Assembly (NCBI GenBank): GCA_963714455.1
Contig: CAVQON010000012.1
Location: forward strand, 62,001 to 126,000
DNA from: CAVQGZ01 sp963714455
GTDB lineage: Bacteria; Actinomycetota; Actinomycetes; Jiangellales; Jiangellaceae
DNA length: 64,000 bases
Direction: 5' to 3'
Both the position numbers and the translations under genes were made by a program. The notes under the pieces are model-generated. The model was not told the origin of the DNA and searched no databases. It saw only the letters and a list, made by a program, of their open reading frames with translations. Shown piece after piece: positions 1 through 9,570 of this stretch. Each line of letters opens with the position of its first letter. Within the stretch, counting starts at the first letter, position 1.

Positions 1-96
1 GACGAGGCGTTCTCGGTGCTGATGGGCGAAGACGTCGAGAGCCGTCGAGCGTTCATCCAGCGCAACGCCCGCGACGTCCGCTTCCTGGACATCTGA
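1..96 (+). CDS. gyrB: DNA gyrase subunit B, C-terminal end (partial)
   Basis: Only the last 31 codons are in the window. They read through a GyrB-like tail ending in the motif NARDVRFLDI before TGA at 94-96. This ending, and the position 13 bp before gyrA, match the gyrB-gyrA order usual beside the actinobacterial origin. GyrB is the ATPase subunit of DNA gyrase and pairs with the GyrA encoded next. The 5' part lies outside the window, so nothing can be said about its ATPase or TOPRIM domains. The call rests on the tail sequence and synteny. Confidence 0.9.
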   Translation, partial: DEAFSVLMGEDVESRRAFIQRNARDVRFLDI

Positions 97-109
97 GGAG
101 TACCGACCG

Positions 110-2706
<2,597 letters not shown>

Positions 2707-2710
<4 letters not shown>

Positions 2711-3405
2711 CGACCACTCGTGACCCCTCCTCCGGCGGCGGTTCGGACGACGCGACGCAAGCCGTCCAGGCCGTCGCCACCGAGTCGAGCGATGCGGCGA
2801 ACCCGGGGTCGGGCCCAGCGTCGAGCACCGGCCCGGACACCGACCCGCAGGGCATGAACCTCGTGACGCACGCCTCGTCCGCCGACACGCCGCCTGGTGA
2901 CGTCCGCAGTGCCGCCGCCGGTCCAGGTGGCGCTGACGCCGAGAAGGTCGACCCCCTCGCGTCGGAGATCAGGGCCGCCGCGTCCACGCCGGGGCCGCGC
3001 GAGCGGGTCCGCAGCGCAGTGCGCCGTACCGGCAAGGTGCGCAAGGCCCGCCTGCGCCTGCTGCGGGTCGAGCCGTGGTCGGTGATGAAGACGGCGTTCG
3101 TCCTCTCCATCGCGATCGGCATCACCTTCGTCGTGGCCGTCGCAACTCTGTGGTCGATCATCGACGCCGCCGGGGTGTTCGAAGCCGTCGGTGGCCTCGT
3201 GACCGACCTGACGGAGTCGGAGTCGGCCTCGGGCGTCGACGTCACCGAGTACGTCGGCTTCTCGCGCGTGGTGGGTCTGGCCACGGTGATCGCGGTGGTC
3301 GACGTCGTCCTGCTCACGGCGTTGGCGACGCTGTTCGCGTTCCTCTACAACCTGTCGGCGTCCCTGCTGGGCGGCTTCGAGATCACGCTGGCCGAGGACG
3401 ACTAG
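2707..3405 (+). CDS. DUF3566 transmembrane protein
   Basis: This is the small membrane protein that regularly follows gyrA in actinobacteria (Rv0007-type). Residues 1-110 are a low-complexity Ser/Ala/Pro/Asp-rich cytoplasmic region. A basic segment and the signature RLRLLRVEPWSVMKTAF then lead into the DUF3566 core with two hydrophobic segments, near residues 128-150 and 190-215. It starts at GTG inside the end of gyrA (GTGA overlap), which points to translational coupling. The family's function is unknown; a role linked to gyrase or to the envelope is only inferred from conserved synteny. Confidence 0.9.
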
Positions 3406-3452
3406 GGATTCGTGGGCGCCGCCGACCGTGCGGTACCGTTACCCGCTGATTC

Positions 3453-3526
3453 GGGCCTATAGCTCAGACGGTTAGAGCGCTTCCCTGATAAGGAAGAGGT
3501 CACTGGTTCAAGTCCAGTTAGGCCCA
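3453..3526 (+). tRNA. tRNA-Ile (GAU anticodon)
   Basis: The 74-nt cloverleaf has a 7-bp acceptor stem (GGGCCTA pairing with TAGGCCC), the D-arm AGCTCAGACGGTTAGAGC, anticodon loop CTGATAA with GAT at 3487-3489, and the T-arm motif GGTTCAAGTCC. The discriminator base is A and no CCA is encoded. It lies between the DUF3566 gene and a tiny DLW-39 gene, as in other actinobacteria. Confidence 0.97.
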
Positions 3527-3527
3527 C

Positions 3528-3662
3528 GTGAAGAAGATTGTGATCCTCGGTGCCCTGGCCGGTCTCGGCTTTCTCGGTTACAAGAAGTGGTCGGAGCAGC
3601 AGCGGGAGAATGACGTCTGGTCGCAGGCCACCGACCCGGTGGAGCCTCGCGACCTGCGCTGA
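3528..3662 (+). CDS. DLW-39 family small membrane protein
   Basis: A 44-codon gene begins with GTG one base after tRNA-Ile and ends at TGA 3660-3662. The product starts with a Lys pair, then one short hydrophobic helix (IVILGALAGLGFLGY), then KKWSEQQ, and ends with the conserved-looking tail DVWSQATDPV. Size, single N-terminal helix, ENDxW motif and position between tRNA-Ile and tRNA-Ala match the actinobacterial DLW-39 family, whose function is unknown. It has no room for its own ribosome-binding site, so it may be translated from a processed or leaderless transcript. Its N-terminus resembles that of the minus-strand protein at 3839-4261. Confidence 0.8.
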   Translation: MKKIVILGALAGLGFLGYKKWSEQQRENDVWSQATDPVEPRDLR

Positions 3663-3675
3663 GCCGGCACCGCCC

Positions 3676-3748
3676 GGGGACGTAGCTCAACTGGCAGAGC
3701 ACCGCCTTTGCAAGGCGGGGGTTAGGGGTTCAAGTCCCCTCGTCTCCA
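3676..3748 (+). tRNA. tRNA-Ala (UGC anticodon)
   Basis: The 73-nt tRNA has acceptor GGGGACG paired with CGTCTCC (one G-T wobble), D-arm AGCTCAACTGGCAGAGC, anticodon stem CCGCC/GGCGG with loop TTTGCAA (TGC at 3709-3711), and T-arm GGTTCAAGTCC. The discriminator is A. It lies 13 bp after the DLW-39 gene, and the Ile/Ala pair probably shares a transcript. Confidence 0.97.
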
Positions 3749-3838
3749 CCGTCCTCCGCGCGGTTGGTGGGGGCTCGCGGGGCCTCTCGGCCCGTCGAAC
3801 CCCCACCCACCGTCGTCACGTGAGCCGGCGCCGGCGGG

Positions 3839-4261
3839 CTACTTCTTCGCCTCGTCGGCTGCCTCCGAGACGGAGTCCGCGGCGTCCTGGGCCGCGTCTG
3901 CGGCTGTCTCGACCGCCTCGTCCGCCTTCGCAGCACCCTCGTCGGCAGCCTCGCTGACGGCCTCGGCGGCCTCGTCCGCGGTGGCTTCCGTCGCCCGGGC
4001 TGCCTCGTCGGCCTTCGCTGCGACTGCGTCAGCGGCCTGCTGAGCCTTGGCCGACACCGTGTCGGCGGCCTGCTGAGCCTTCGCCGAGACCGTGCTCGCC
4101 GCGTCCGAGGCCTTGCGGCTCCAGTCCGTGGACGAGGTGCTGTCCCATCCGCCGGCGCTCTCCCAGGCGTTCTCGCTCGAGGAGTCCATGAGCTTCTTGG
4201 CCACTGCTGCTCCGGCGGCGGCCAGTGCGCCGACGAACACGAGCTTCTTGAATGCACCCAT
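3839..4261 (-). CDS. Ala-rich membrane-anchored helical protein
   Basis: A 140-residue protein starts with FKKLVFVGALAAAG, a short membrane anchor, followed by KK and SSENAWES. Roughly residues 55-140 are almost only A, D, E, K, T, S and V. There, 11-residue amphipathic repeats such as VSAKAQQAADT recur, as in LEA/apolipoprotein-type helices, so a long surface-lying or coiled helix is expected. The start ATG at 4261 has AGGAGAAGGG upstream on the minus strand. It occupies the place of mycobacterial cwsA (opposite strand, before ppiA), but CwsA has its membrane segment near the C-terminus, so homology is not claimed. The anchor resembles the DLW-39 protein across tRNA-Ala. Function unknown. 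Confidence 0.75.
   Translation of the reverse strand: MGAFKKLVFVGALAAAGAAVAKKLMDSSSENAWESAGGWDSTSSTDWSRKASDAASTVSAKAQQAADTVSAKAQQAADAVAAKADEAARATEATADEAAEAVSEAADEGAAKADEAVETAADAAQDAADSVSEAADEAKK
4032..4094 (-). repeat. 33-bp direct repeat, two copies, inside the Ala-rich gene
   Basis: The 30-bp segment at 4032-4061 recurs at 4065-4094 with two differences, a period of 33 bp. It encodes the duplicated 11-residue unit around AKAQQAAD. In-frame 33-bp spacing keeps the amphipathic helix phase and indicates recent duplication within the gene. Confidence 0.85.
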
Positions 4262-4398
4262 GTGGGTTCCCTTCTCCTATGTCCTTGCGGACCATCCGAC
4301 CACGCCTCACCCCGCAGGTCCAGCGACGGGGTGACAGACTGTTGCGTCTTGCCCCCGTCGGCTGACGAGGGGGTGTCCCAACCAGGAAGGTAGTACCT

Positions 4399-4929
4399 GT
4401 GTCCGAGAGCACGATCGCCACCCTGAGCACCAACTACGGCGACATCACGTTCACCCTGTTCGCCAACCACGCTCCCAAGACGGTGGCCAACTTCGTCGGG
4501 CTCGCCGAGGGCACCACGGAGTGGAAGGACCCCAAGACCGGCCAGGCGTCGCAGGAGAAGTTCTACGACGGGCTCACGTTCCACCGGATCATCCCCAACT
4601 TCATGATCCAGGGCGGCTGCCCACTCGGTACCGGTACCGGTGGCCCCGGCTACTCCTTCGGCGACGAGTTCCACCCCGAGCTGGTCTTCGACCGCCCGTA
4701 CCTGCTCGCCATGGCCAACGCCGGCCCCAACACCAACGGATCGCAGTTCTTCGTCACCGTGGCCCCCACCGCGTGGCTCAACCGCAAGCACACCATCTTC
4801 GGTGAGGTGGCCGACCAGTCCAGCCGCGACGTCGTCGACACCATCGCCGCGGTGCGCACCGGTCCGCAGGACAAGCCGGTCGAGCCCGTGGTCGTGCAGT
4901 CGGTGACCATCGAGCGGCAGTCGTCCTGA
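4399..4929 (+). CDS. ppiA: peptidyl-prolyl cis-trans isomerase (cyclophilin)
   Basis: A cytoplasmic cyclophilin of 176 residues that accelerates proline isomerisation in folding proteins. Family motifs are clear: FHRIIPNFMIQGG (catalytic Arg and Phe/Met pocket), NAGPNTNGSQFFVT and WLNRKHTIFGEV. No signal peptide or membrane segment is present. The start is GTG at 4399, with AGGAAGG at 4384-4390. Its place downstream of the tRNA-Ile/Ala pair and upstream of a rhomboid gene is standard actinobacterial synteny. Its TGA overlaps the likely CTG start of the rhomboid gene. Confidence 0.96.
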   Translation: MSESTIATLSTNYGDITFTLFANHAPKTVANFVGLAEGTTEWKDPKTGQASQEKFYDGLTFHRIIPNFMIQGGCPLGTGTGGPGYSFGDEFHPELVFDRPYLLAMANAGPNTNGSQFFVTVAPTAWLNRKHTIFGEVADQSSRDVVDTIAAVRTGPQDKPVEPVVVQSVTIERQSS

Positions 4930-5777
4930 CCGAAGCATCCAGCCCCGCAGCGGGGGGCCCCGTCCCCCGCTGCTACCGGCACCCCAACCGCGAGACCCGC
5001 ATCGTCTGCGCGCGGTGCTCGCGCCCGATCTGCCCGGAGTGCATGATCTCCGCTCCGGTCGGGTTCCAGTGCCCGGCCTGCGTCGCCGAGGCGCAGCAAC
5101 GCGTGCCGCGCACGCGGACGACCATGGGCGGAGTCGCCCGTGCCCACCCGGTGCGCGCCACGCAGACCTTCATCGGGCTGAACGTCGCGGCCTACGTCGC
5201 CACCGCGCTCACCCAGGACCAGCTCATCCGCGAGTTCGGGATGTTCGGCGCGGCCGTCGCTGCCGGTGAGTGGTGGCGCCTGCTCACCGCACCCTTCTTG
5301 CACGCAGGTCTCTGGCACCTGGCGCTCAACATGTTCGCTCTGTGGATCCTCGGTGGCCTGCTCGAGCCGCTGCTCGGACGCTGGCGCTTCGTCACCGTCT
5401 ATCTCGTGTCGGCCCTCGCCGGGTCGGTCACCTCGTACGCCTTCAGCAGCCCCGGCGTCATCTCCGTCGGCGCCTCCGGCGCGGTGTTCGGTCTGCTGGG
5501 GGCGGTTCTCGTGGCGTTGCGGCGGCTGAACCGGGACGTGTCGGGCGTCCTGGTGCTGCTGCTCATCAACGTCGTGCTCGGCTTCGTGTTTCCCGGCATC
5601 GACTGGCGAGCCCACCTGGGGGGGCTGGCCGCCGGGCTCGTGGTCACGACGGCGATGGTCTACTCGCCGCGATCATGGCGCACCGCGGCGGGGGCGGCGG
5701 CGTCGGCGCTCGTGCTGCTCGTGCTCGCGGCGCTGACCGCGTGGCGCACCGATCAGCTGCTGACGCTGATCTTCTGA
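4926..5777 (+). CDS. rhomboid-family intramembrane serine protease, probable CTG start
   Basis: The membrane core carries the rhomboid catalytic pair: Ser184 in VGASGAVFG and His230 in DWRAHLGGLAAG, with the HxxxN-type segment LWHLALNMFAL and about six helices. Before it lies a zinc-binding region with C16, H19, C28, C31, C36, C39, C49 and C52 (CYRH, CARC, CPEC, CPAC), typical of actinobacterial rhomboids. The first in-frame ATG (5043) would cut off most of these ligands, and no ATG or GTG exists upstream in frame. CTG at 4926, overlapping the ppiA stop as CTGA, is therefore the best start, giving 283 residues. No good ribosome-binding site is visible, so coupling to ppiA is inferred. Substrates are unknown. 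Confidence 0.85.
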   Translation: MTEASSPAAGGPVPRCYRHPNRETRIVCARCSRPICPECMISAPVGFQCPACVAEAQQRVPRTRTTMGGVARAHPVRATQTFIGLNVAAYVATALTQDQLIREFGMFGAAVAAGEWWRLLTAPFLHAGLWHLALNMFALWILGGLLEPLLGRWRFVTVYLVSALAGSVTSYAFSSPGVISVGASGAVFGLLGAVLVALRRLNRDVSGVLVLLLINVVLGFVFPGIDWRAHLGGLAAGLVVTTAMVYSPRSWRTAAGAAASALVLLVLAALTAWRTDQLLTLIF

Positions 5778-5808
5778 CCCGAGGTGGCGGCGCTCTGCCA
5801 CCGGAGTG

Positions 5809-5870
5809 TTGTCCACAGGACTTGTCCCCAGTGGGGAGAACTACACCCGTGTAATCACAGCCGTGGACAA
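5809..5870. promoter_or_regulatory. cluster of DnaA-box-like sites
   Basis: An exact actinobacterial DnaA box TTGTCCACA lies at 5809-5817. TTGTCCCCA (8 of 9) is at 5822-5830, and a reverse-strand TTGTCCACG (8 of 9) is at 5862-5870. They fall in the convergent gap between the rhomboid gene and crgA, several kb from the expected dnaA-dnaN origin. DnaA binding is an inference from sequence. Confidence 0.5.
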
Positions 5871-5878
5871 AGGCTGTG
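5856..5878. terminator. inverted repeat, possible bidirectional terminator
   Basis: CACAGCC at 5856-5862 and GGCTGTG at 5872-5878 can form a 7-bp stem with a 9-nt loop. It sits between the convergent rhomboid and crgA genes, where a shared terminator is expected, but there is no T-run. It overlaps the third DnaA-box-like site. Confidence 0.4.
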
Positions 5879-5913
5879 GATCGTGGGCACGGCTGGCTGC
5901 GCCGACGTCGGGG

Positions 5914-6171
5914 TCACTTCCAGCGGGTGAACACCAAGAACCCGGCGACGATGAAACCCATGCCGACGATGAGGTTCCAGTTGCCCAGCGCGCTCATGCC
6001 CGGGATGTCGGCGCCGGCCACGTAGAAGGTGACGATCCAGAGCAGACCGACGATCAGCAGGGCCGACCCGGTGATCGGTACCCAGCGGCCACTCGGCTGG
6101 TCGTCACGGAACTCGTCCGGCTTGGCGGGCTTGGCGGACGAGGCCTTCTTGCGGCGACGGGACTCTGGCAC
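5914..6171 (-). CDS. crgA: cell division protein CrgA
   Basis: An 85-residue protein with a basic N-terminus rich in Lys and Arg, then two transmembrane helices near residues 31-53 and 64-83, ending FTRWK. This is the standard CrgA layout and length. In mycobacteria and streptomycetes CrgA is a small septal membrane protein that binds FtsZ/FtsQ/PBPs and coordinates divisome assembly. The GTG start at 6171 is preceded by TAGGCT and a 6-nt spacer, implying a leaderless mRNA. Its location next to the DUF881 gene and the pknB cluster is conserved. Confidence 0.95.
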   Translation of the reverse strand: MPESRRRKKASSAKPAKPDEFRDDQPSGRWVPITGSALLIVGLLWIVTFYVAGADIPGMSALGNWNLIVGMGFIVAGFLVFTRWK

Positions 6172-6176
6172 GCGTC

Positions 6177-6183
6177 TAGCCTA
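6177..6183. promoter_or_regulatory. overlapping divergent -10 elements for crgA and the DUF881 gene
   Basis: Minus strand: TAGGCT at 6183-6178, 6 nt before the crgA GTG (leaderless signature). Plus strand: TAGCCT at 6177-6182, which would start a transcript near 6189 with a short leader containing AGGAGG before the DUF881 ATG. The two hexamers share bases, so transcription of the two genes may be mutually exclusive. Confidence 0.5.
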
Positions 6184-6208
6184 GATGTCCTACGAGCAGG
6201 AGGCACTG

Positions 6209-6946
6209 ATGGCGGTCGGCGCGCGCTGGCACGGCAGCGCTGTGCTCGTGCTGGGCATGGCCGGTCTGCTCATCGCCGCGGGCATCTCCTCGGCCGACAC
6301 CTCCGACGTGGAGGCGGCCCGCGGCACCGACCTCACCGGGCTGGTGCGCGTCGAGACCGACCGCGTCGCCGCGTTGGAGCGCCGCGTGCAGGACCTGGAC
6401 GCCGACGTCGAGGGTCTCGCCGATGCCGCGGCCGACAACCCCGTGCGGGTGGTGCAGGCCGAGGTGACCCGGAAGGCGGACATGGCCGGCTTCTCCGAGG
6501 TCGAGGGCCCGGGTGTGACGGTCAGCCTGGACGACGCGCCCGTGCCGGACGACCTGTCCGACCTGCCGCAGGGAACGACCCCGGACGACTTCGTCGTGCA
6601 CCAGCAAGACGTCGAGGCCGTGGTCAACGCGTTGTGGACCGGCGGCGCCGAGGCGATGACGATCATGGACCGGCGCATCACCAGCGTGAGTGCGGTGCGC
6701 TGCGTCGGCAACGTCATCATCTTGGACGGCGAGGTGTTCTCGCCCCCGTTCACGATCACCGCGATCGGTAGCCCGGCTCGGCTCATCGATGCGCTCGACA
6801 CCTCCAGCGGGGTGCAGATCTACCGTCAGTGGGCCGACTACATCGGGCTCGGCTTCGACGTCGCCGAGCACGGGTCGGTCGCGCTTCCCGCAGCCACGGG
6901 ACCGACGACGATGTCGTTCGCCGCGGCTGAGAGGGGAGTGGCATGA
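6209..6946 (+). CDS. DUF881 family membrane-anchored protein
   Basis: A 245-residue protein (Rv0012-type) with an N-terminal transmembrane segment (VLVLGMAGLLIAAGI), a short coiled coil around residues 45-75 (RVAALERRVQDLDADV) and the DUF881 domain with GFSEVEGPGVTVSLDDAP and AVRCVGNVIILDG. ATG 6209 is preferred over ATG 6185 because AGGAGG at 6198-6203 lies 5 nt upstream of it. It overlaps trpG by ATGA. The family is almost always found beside crgA and the cell-wall kinase operon; its molecular role is unknown. Confidence 0.9.
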   Translation: MAVGARWHGSAVLVLGMAGLLIAAGISSADTSDVEAARGTDLTGLVRVETDRVAALERRVQDLDADVEGLADAAADNPVRVVQAEVTRKADMAGFSEVEGPGVTVSLDDAPVPDDLSDLPQGTTPDDFVVHQQDVEAVVNALWTGGAEAMTIMDRRITSVSAVRCVGNVIILDGEVFSPPFTITAIGSPARLIDALDTSSGVQIYRQWADYIGLGFDVAEHGSVALPAATGPTTMSFAAAERGVA

Positions 6947-7617
6947 GCACCACGGCGGCGCCACGGCGCATCTTGGTCGTCGACAACTACGACAGCTTCG
7001 TGTTCAACCTGGTTCAGTACCTGGGCCAGCTCGACGCCGTCTGCGACGTGCGGCGCAACGACGAGGTGACCCCTGCCGACGCACTCGCCTACGACGGGGT
7101 GCTGCTCTCCCCCGGTCCGGGGACGCCGGAGTCGGCCGGCGTCTGCGTCGCGATGGTGCGCGAGCTCGCCGGGCAGGTGCCGGTGTTCGGCGTGTGCCTC
7201 GGCCTGCAGGCCATCGCGGTCGCGTACGGAGCGACGGTCAGCCGCGCCCCCGAGCTGCTGCACGGCAAGACCAGCACCGTCGTGCACGACGGCTCCGGCG
7301 TGCTGCACGACGTGCCCGACCCGTTCACCGCCACCCGGTACCACTCCCTCGCCGTCGACGAGGCGACGTTGCCGCCGGCGCTGGTCGTCACCGCGCGCAG
7401 CGCCAGCGGCGTGGTGATGGGCGCCCGGCACGCCGACGTCGCGGTCGAGGGCGTGCAGTTCCACCCCGAGTCGGTGCTCACCGAGGGCGGTCACCTGATG
7501 CTGGCGAACTGGCTGGCCGTCTGCGGCGACCCCGACGCGCCGCAGCGTGCGGCCGGGCTGGCGCCGGTCGTGCGACGGGGGCCGACCTCGTTGCCGCTGC
7601 CCGCCCCCGTCGGCTGA
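6943..7617 (+). CDS. trpG: class I glutamine amidotransferase (anthranilate / ADC synthase component II)
   Basis: A 224-residue glutamine amidotransferase that supplies ammonia from glutamine to a chorismate-using synthase partner. The triad is visible: nucleophile Cys in GVCLGLQAI, and the His/Glu pair in QFHPESVLT. The oxyanion-loop LLSPGPGTPE is also present. The N-terminus ILVVDNYDSFVFNLVQYL is classic TrpG/PabA. No synthase component I gene is nearby, so the product could serve anthranilate or p-aminobenzoate synthesis, or both. The about 30 C-terminal residues after the domain are Pro/Arg-rich. It is coupled to the DUF881 gene by a 4-bp overlap and ends 9 bp before the convergent pknB. 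Confidence 0.92.
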   Translation: MSTTAAPRRILVVDNYDSFVFNLVQYLGQLDAVCDVRRNDEVTPADALAYDGVLLSPGPGTPESAGVCVAMVRELAGQVPVFGVCLGLQAIAVAYGATVSRAPELLHGKTSTVVHDGSGVLHDVPDPFTATRYHSLAVDEATLPPALVVTARSASGVVMGARHADVAVEGVQFHPESVLTEGGHLMLANWLAVCGDPDAPQRAAGLAPVVRRGPTSLPLPAPVG

Positions 7618-7626
7618 GCCGCCCGC

Positions 7627-9570
7627 TCAGGGCTGCGGCGTCGTCGCCGGGGTCGCTGCGGTCGTCGGCGCGGGAGTGGGGGCGGGGGTCGGGACCGGGG
7701 TCACGACCTCGGGCGCGACCGACACCGTGAGCGCGACCCGTGTACCGAACGCCACCTCGGTGCCGGGAGACGGTGCCTGGAAGAGCACGATGCCCGGCTC
7801 GACGGCGTCGGACTCCTCCGGGTTCTCGATCACCTCGAACCCCGCCTGACGCAGCACGGCCGTCGCCTCGGCGATGGGCTGGTCCTGCACGTTGGGCACC
7901 GTCACCCTGCCGTTGGAGGCCACCAGCACCACGGACGAGTCCACGTCGACCTCGCTGCCTTCCGGTGGCAGCACCTCGAGCACGGTGCCTTCGGGCTGGT
8001 CGCTTGCCTCCTCCCGCACGTCGGAGATGGTCAGCTCGGCCTCGGCCAGCGCGGTGCGTGCGTCGGCGACCGAGAGGCCCACGACGGCCGGGACGATCGT
8101 GCGCTCCGTCCCGGTGGAGAGCACGATGTCGACGGAGGTCTGGGGGTCGACGAGCTCGCCGGAGGTCGGGGACTGCTCCAGCACGGTGCCTGGGTCGGCG
8201 TCGGGGTCGGCACGTTCGGACGTCTGCCCCACCTCGAGATCGCGCTCGGCCAGCGCGGCCTCGGCCTCCGCCAGCGTCGCCCCGACGAGGTTCGGCACCC
8301 GCACCTGCTCTGCGCTGGGCTGGAAGAGTGCCCAGCCGGCCAGCCCGGCCAGGGCGAGCACGGCGATGACGCCGAGGGTGATGAGCACGTAGCGGCCCGC
8401 CGACGAGCGCTCGGGCTCGGGCTCGGAGTCGGGCAGCCCGGGGACGAGTGACGTGGCGGTCGGGTCGACGGCGGCCGTCGGTGGAACTGCCGCCACGGGC
8501 AGGCCACTGCGGGCCCGGCCGACGTCGGCACGCATCTCTGCCGCGCTCTGGTAGCGCTGCAGCCGGTCCTTGGCCAGGGCGGTCAGCACCACGGCGTCGA
8601 CCGACGGCGTGATGGAGCTGTTGAGCACCGACGGCGGCGTCGGCGCCTCCTTGACGTGCGCCATGGCCACCGAGACGAGGGAGTCGCCGACGAACGGGGG
8701 TCGGCCGGTCAGCAGCTCGTAGAGCACGCAGCCGGTGGCGTACAGATCGCTGCGGGCGTCGGCGGTCTCGCCGCGCGCCTGCTCCGGGGAGAGGTACTGG
8801 GCGGTGCCGACCACCATGGAGGTCTGCGTCATGGTCTGGTGCGCGTCGCCCATCGCCCGGGCGATCCCGAAGTCCATGACCTTGACCTGACCGGTGTCGG
8901 TGACCATCACGTTGCCCGGCTTGATGTCGCGGTGCACGATGCCGGCTCGGTGGCTGTAGTCCAGGGCTCGGAGAATCTCTTCGGTGATCTCCAACGCGTA
9001 GTCGGTCGAGATGCCGCTGCCCTCACGCAGCAGGTCACGCAGGGTCTTGCCCTCGACGTACTCCATGACGATGAACGGGACGGAGACGCCGTTGATCATG
9101 CTCTCGCCGGTGTCGTAGACCGCGACGATGTTCGGGTGGTTCAGCGAGGCCGACGACTGGGCCTCGCGCCGAAACCGCGCCTGGAACGTCTCGTCGGTCA
9201 CCAGGTCGACGCGCAGGGCCTTGATCGCCACCGTGCGGCCCAGCCGCAGGTCGCGGCCACGGTGCACCTCGGCCATGCCGCCACGGCCGATCACCTCGCC
9301 CATCTCGTATCGGTCGCTCAGCACGATCGCCCCGGTCGCCGCCACGTACTGAGGCACGTGTGGTCGACGGGCCGGCGGCGGCTGCGAACCGGGCGGGGAC
9401 GCCGGCTGCGTCCCGCCGGGCACCGCTTGCGTCGGACCGGTCGACTCGAGTCGGTGCTCACCGGTCGTCTCGAGGTCGTCCGCGACCTCGCCGGGTCGGG
9501 TGGGAGGCTCGCCTGAGCCCGGTGGACGAGTCGGCTCCGGCGGGTCCATCCCCTGTGGCGTGTCGGTCAT
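7627..9570 (-). CDS. pknB: serine/threonine protein kinase with PASTA repeats (PknB type)
   Basis: Membrane sensor kinase controlling cell-wall growth and division. The kinase domain covers about residues 88-350: glycine loop GRGGMAEV, Lys117 in VAIKAL, catalytic HRDIKPGN (Asp215), DFG at 233-235 and the activation segment TMTQTSMVVGTAQYLSPEQ with phosphorylatable Thr/Ser. One transmembrane helix lies near 394-416, followed by three extracellular PASTA repeats (about 422-622) and a Pro/Thr-rich tail. PASTA repeats in this family sense muropeptides or lipid II. The start overlaps the pbpA stop (ATGA), which gives an unusual Pro-rich extension of about 85 residues before the kinase domain; in-frame GTG codons near residues 72-83 are alternative starts. 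It is the only kinase gene in the cluster. Confidence 0.96.
   Translation of the reverse strand: MTDTPQGMDPPEPTRPPGSGEPPTRPGEVADDLETTGEHRLESTGPTQAVPGGTQPASPPGSQPPPARRPHVPQYVAATGAIVLSDRYEMGEVIGRGGMAEVHRGRDLRLGRTVAIKALRVDLVTDETFQARFRREAQSSASLNHPNIVAVYDTGESMINGVSVPFIVMEYVEGKTLRDLLREGSGISTDYALEITEEILRALDYSHRAGIVHRDIKPGNVMVTDTGQVKVMDFGIARAMGDAHQTMTQTSMVVGTAQYLSPEQARGETADARSDLYATGCVLYELLTGRPPFVGDSLVSVAMAHVKEAPTPPSVLNSSITPSVDAVVLTALAKDRLQRYQSAAEMRADVGRARSGLPVAAVPPTAAVDPTATSLVPGLPDSEPEPERSSAGRYVLITLGVIAVLALAGLAGWALFQPSAEQVRVPNLVGATLAEAEAALAERDLEVGQTSERADPDADPGTVLEQSPTSGELVDPQTSVDIVLSTGTERTIVPAVVGLSVADARTALAEAELTISDVREEASDQPEGTVLEVLPPEGSEVDVDSSVVLVASNGRVTVPNVQDQPIAEATAVLRQAGFEVIENPEESDAVEPGIVLFQAPSPGTEVAFGTRVALTVSVAPEVVTPVPTPAPTPAPTTAATPATTPQP

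Noticed and set aside
5043..5777. ATG 5043 as the rhomboid start
   Set aside because: It would remove six of the eight zinc ligands that precede the membrane domain.
6185..6208. ATG 6185 as the DUF881 start
   Set aside because: It lies only about 2 nt after the likely -10 TAGCCT, so it would fall upstream of the transcript start; ATG 6209 has AGGAGG at the right distance.
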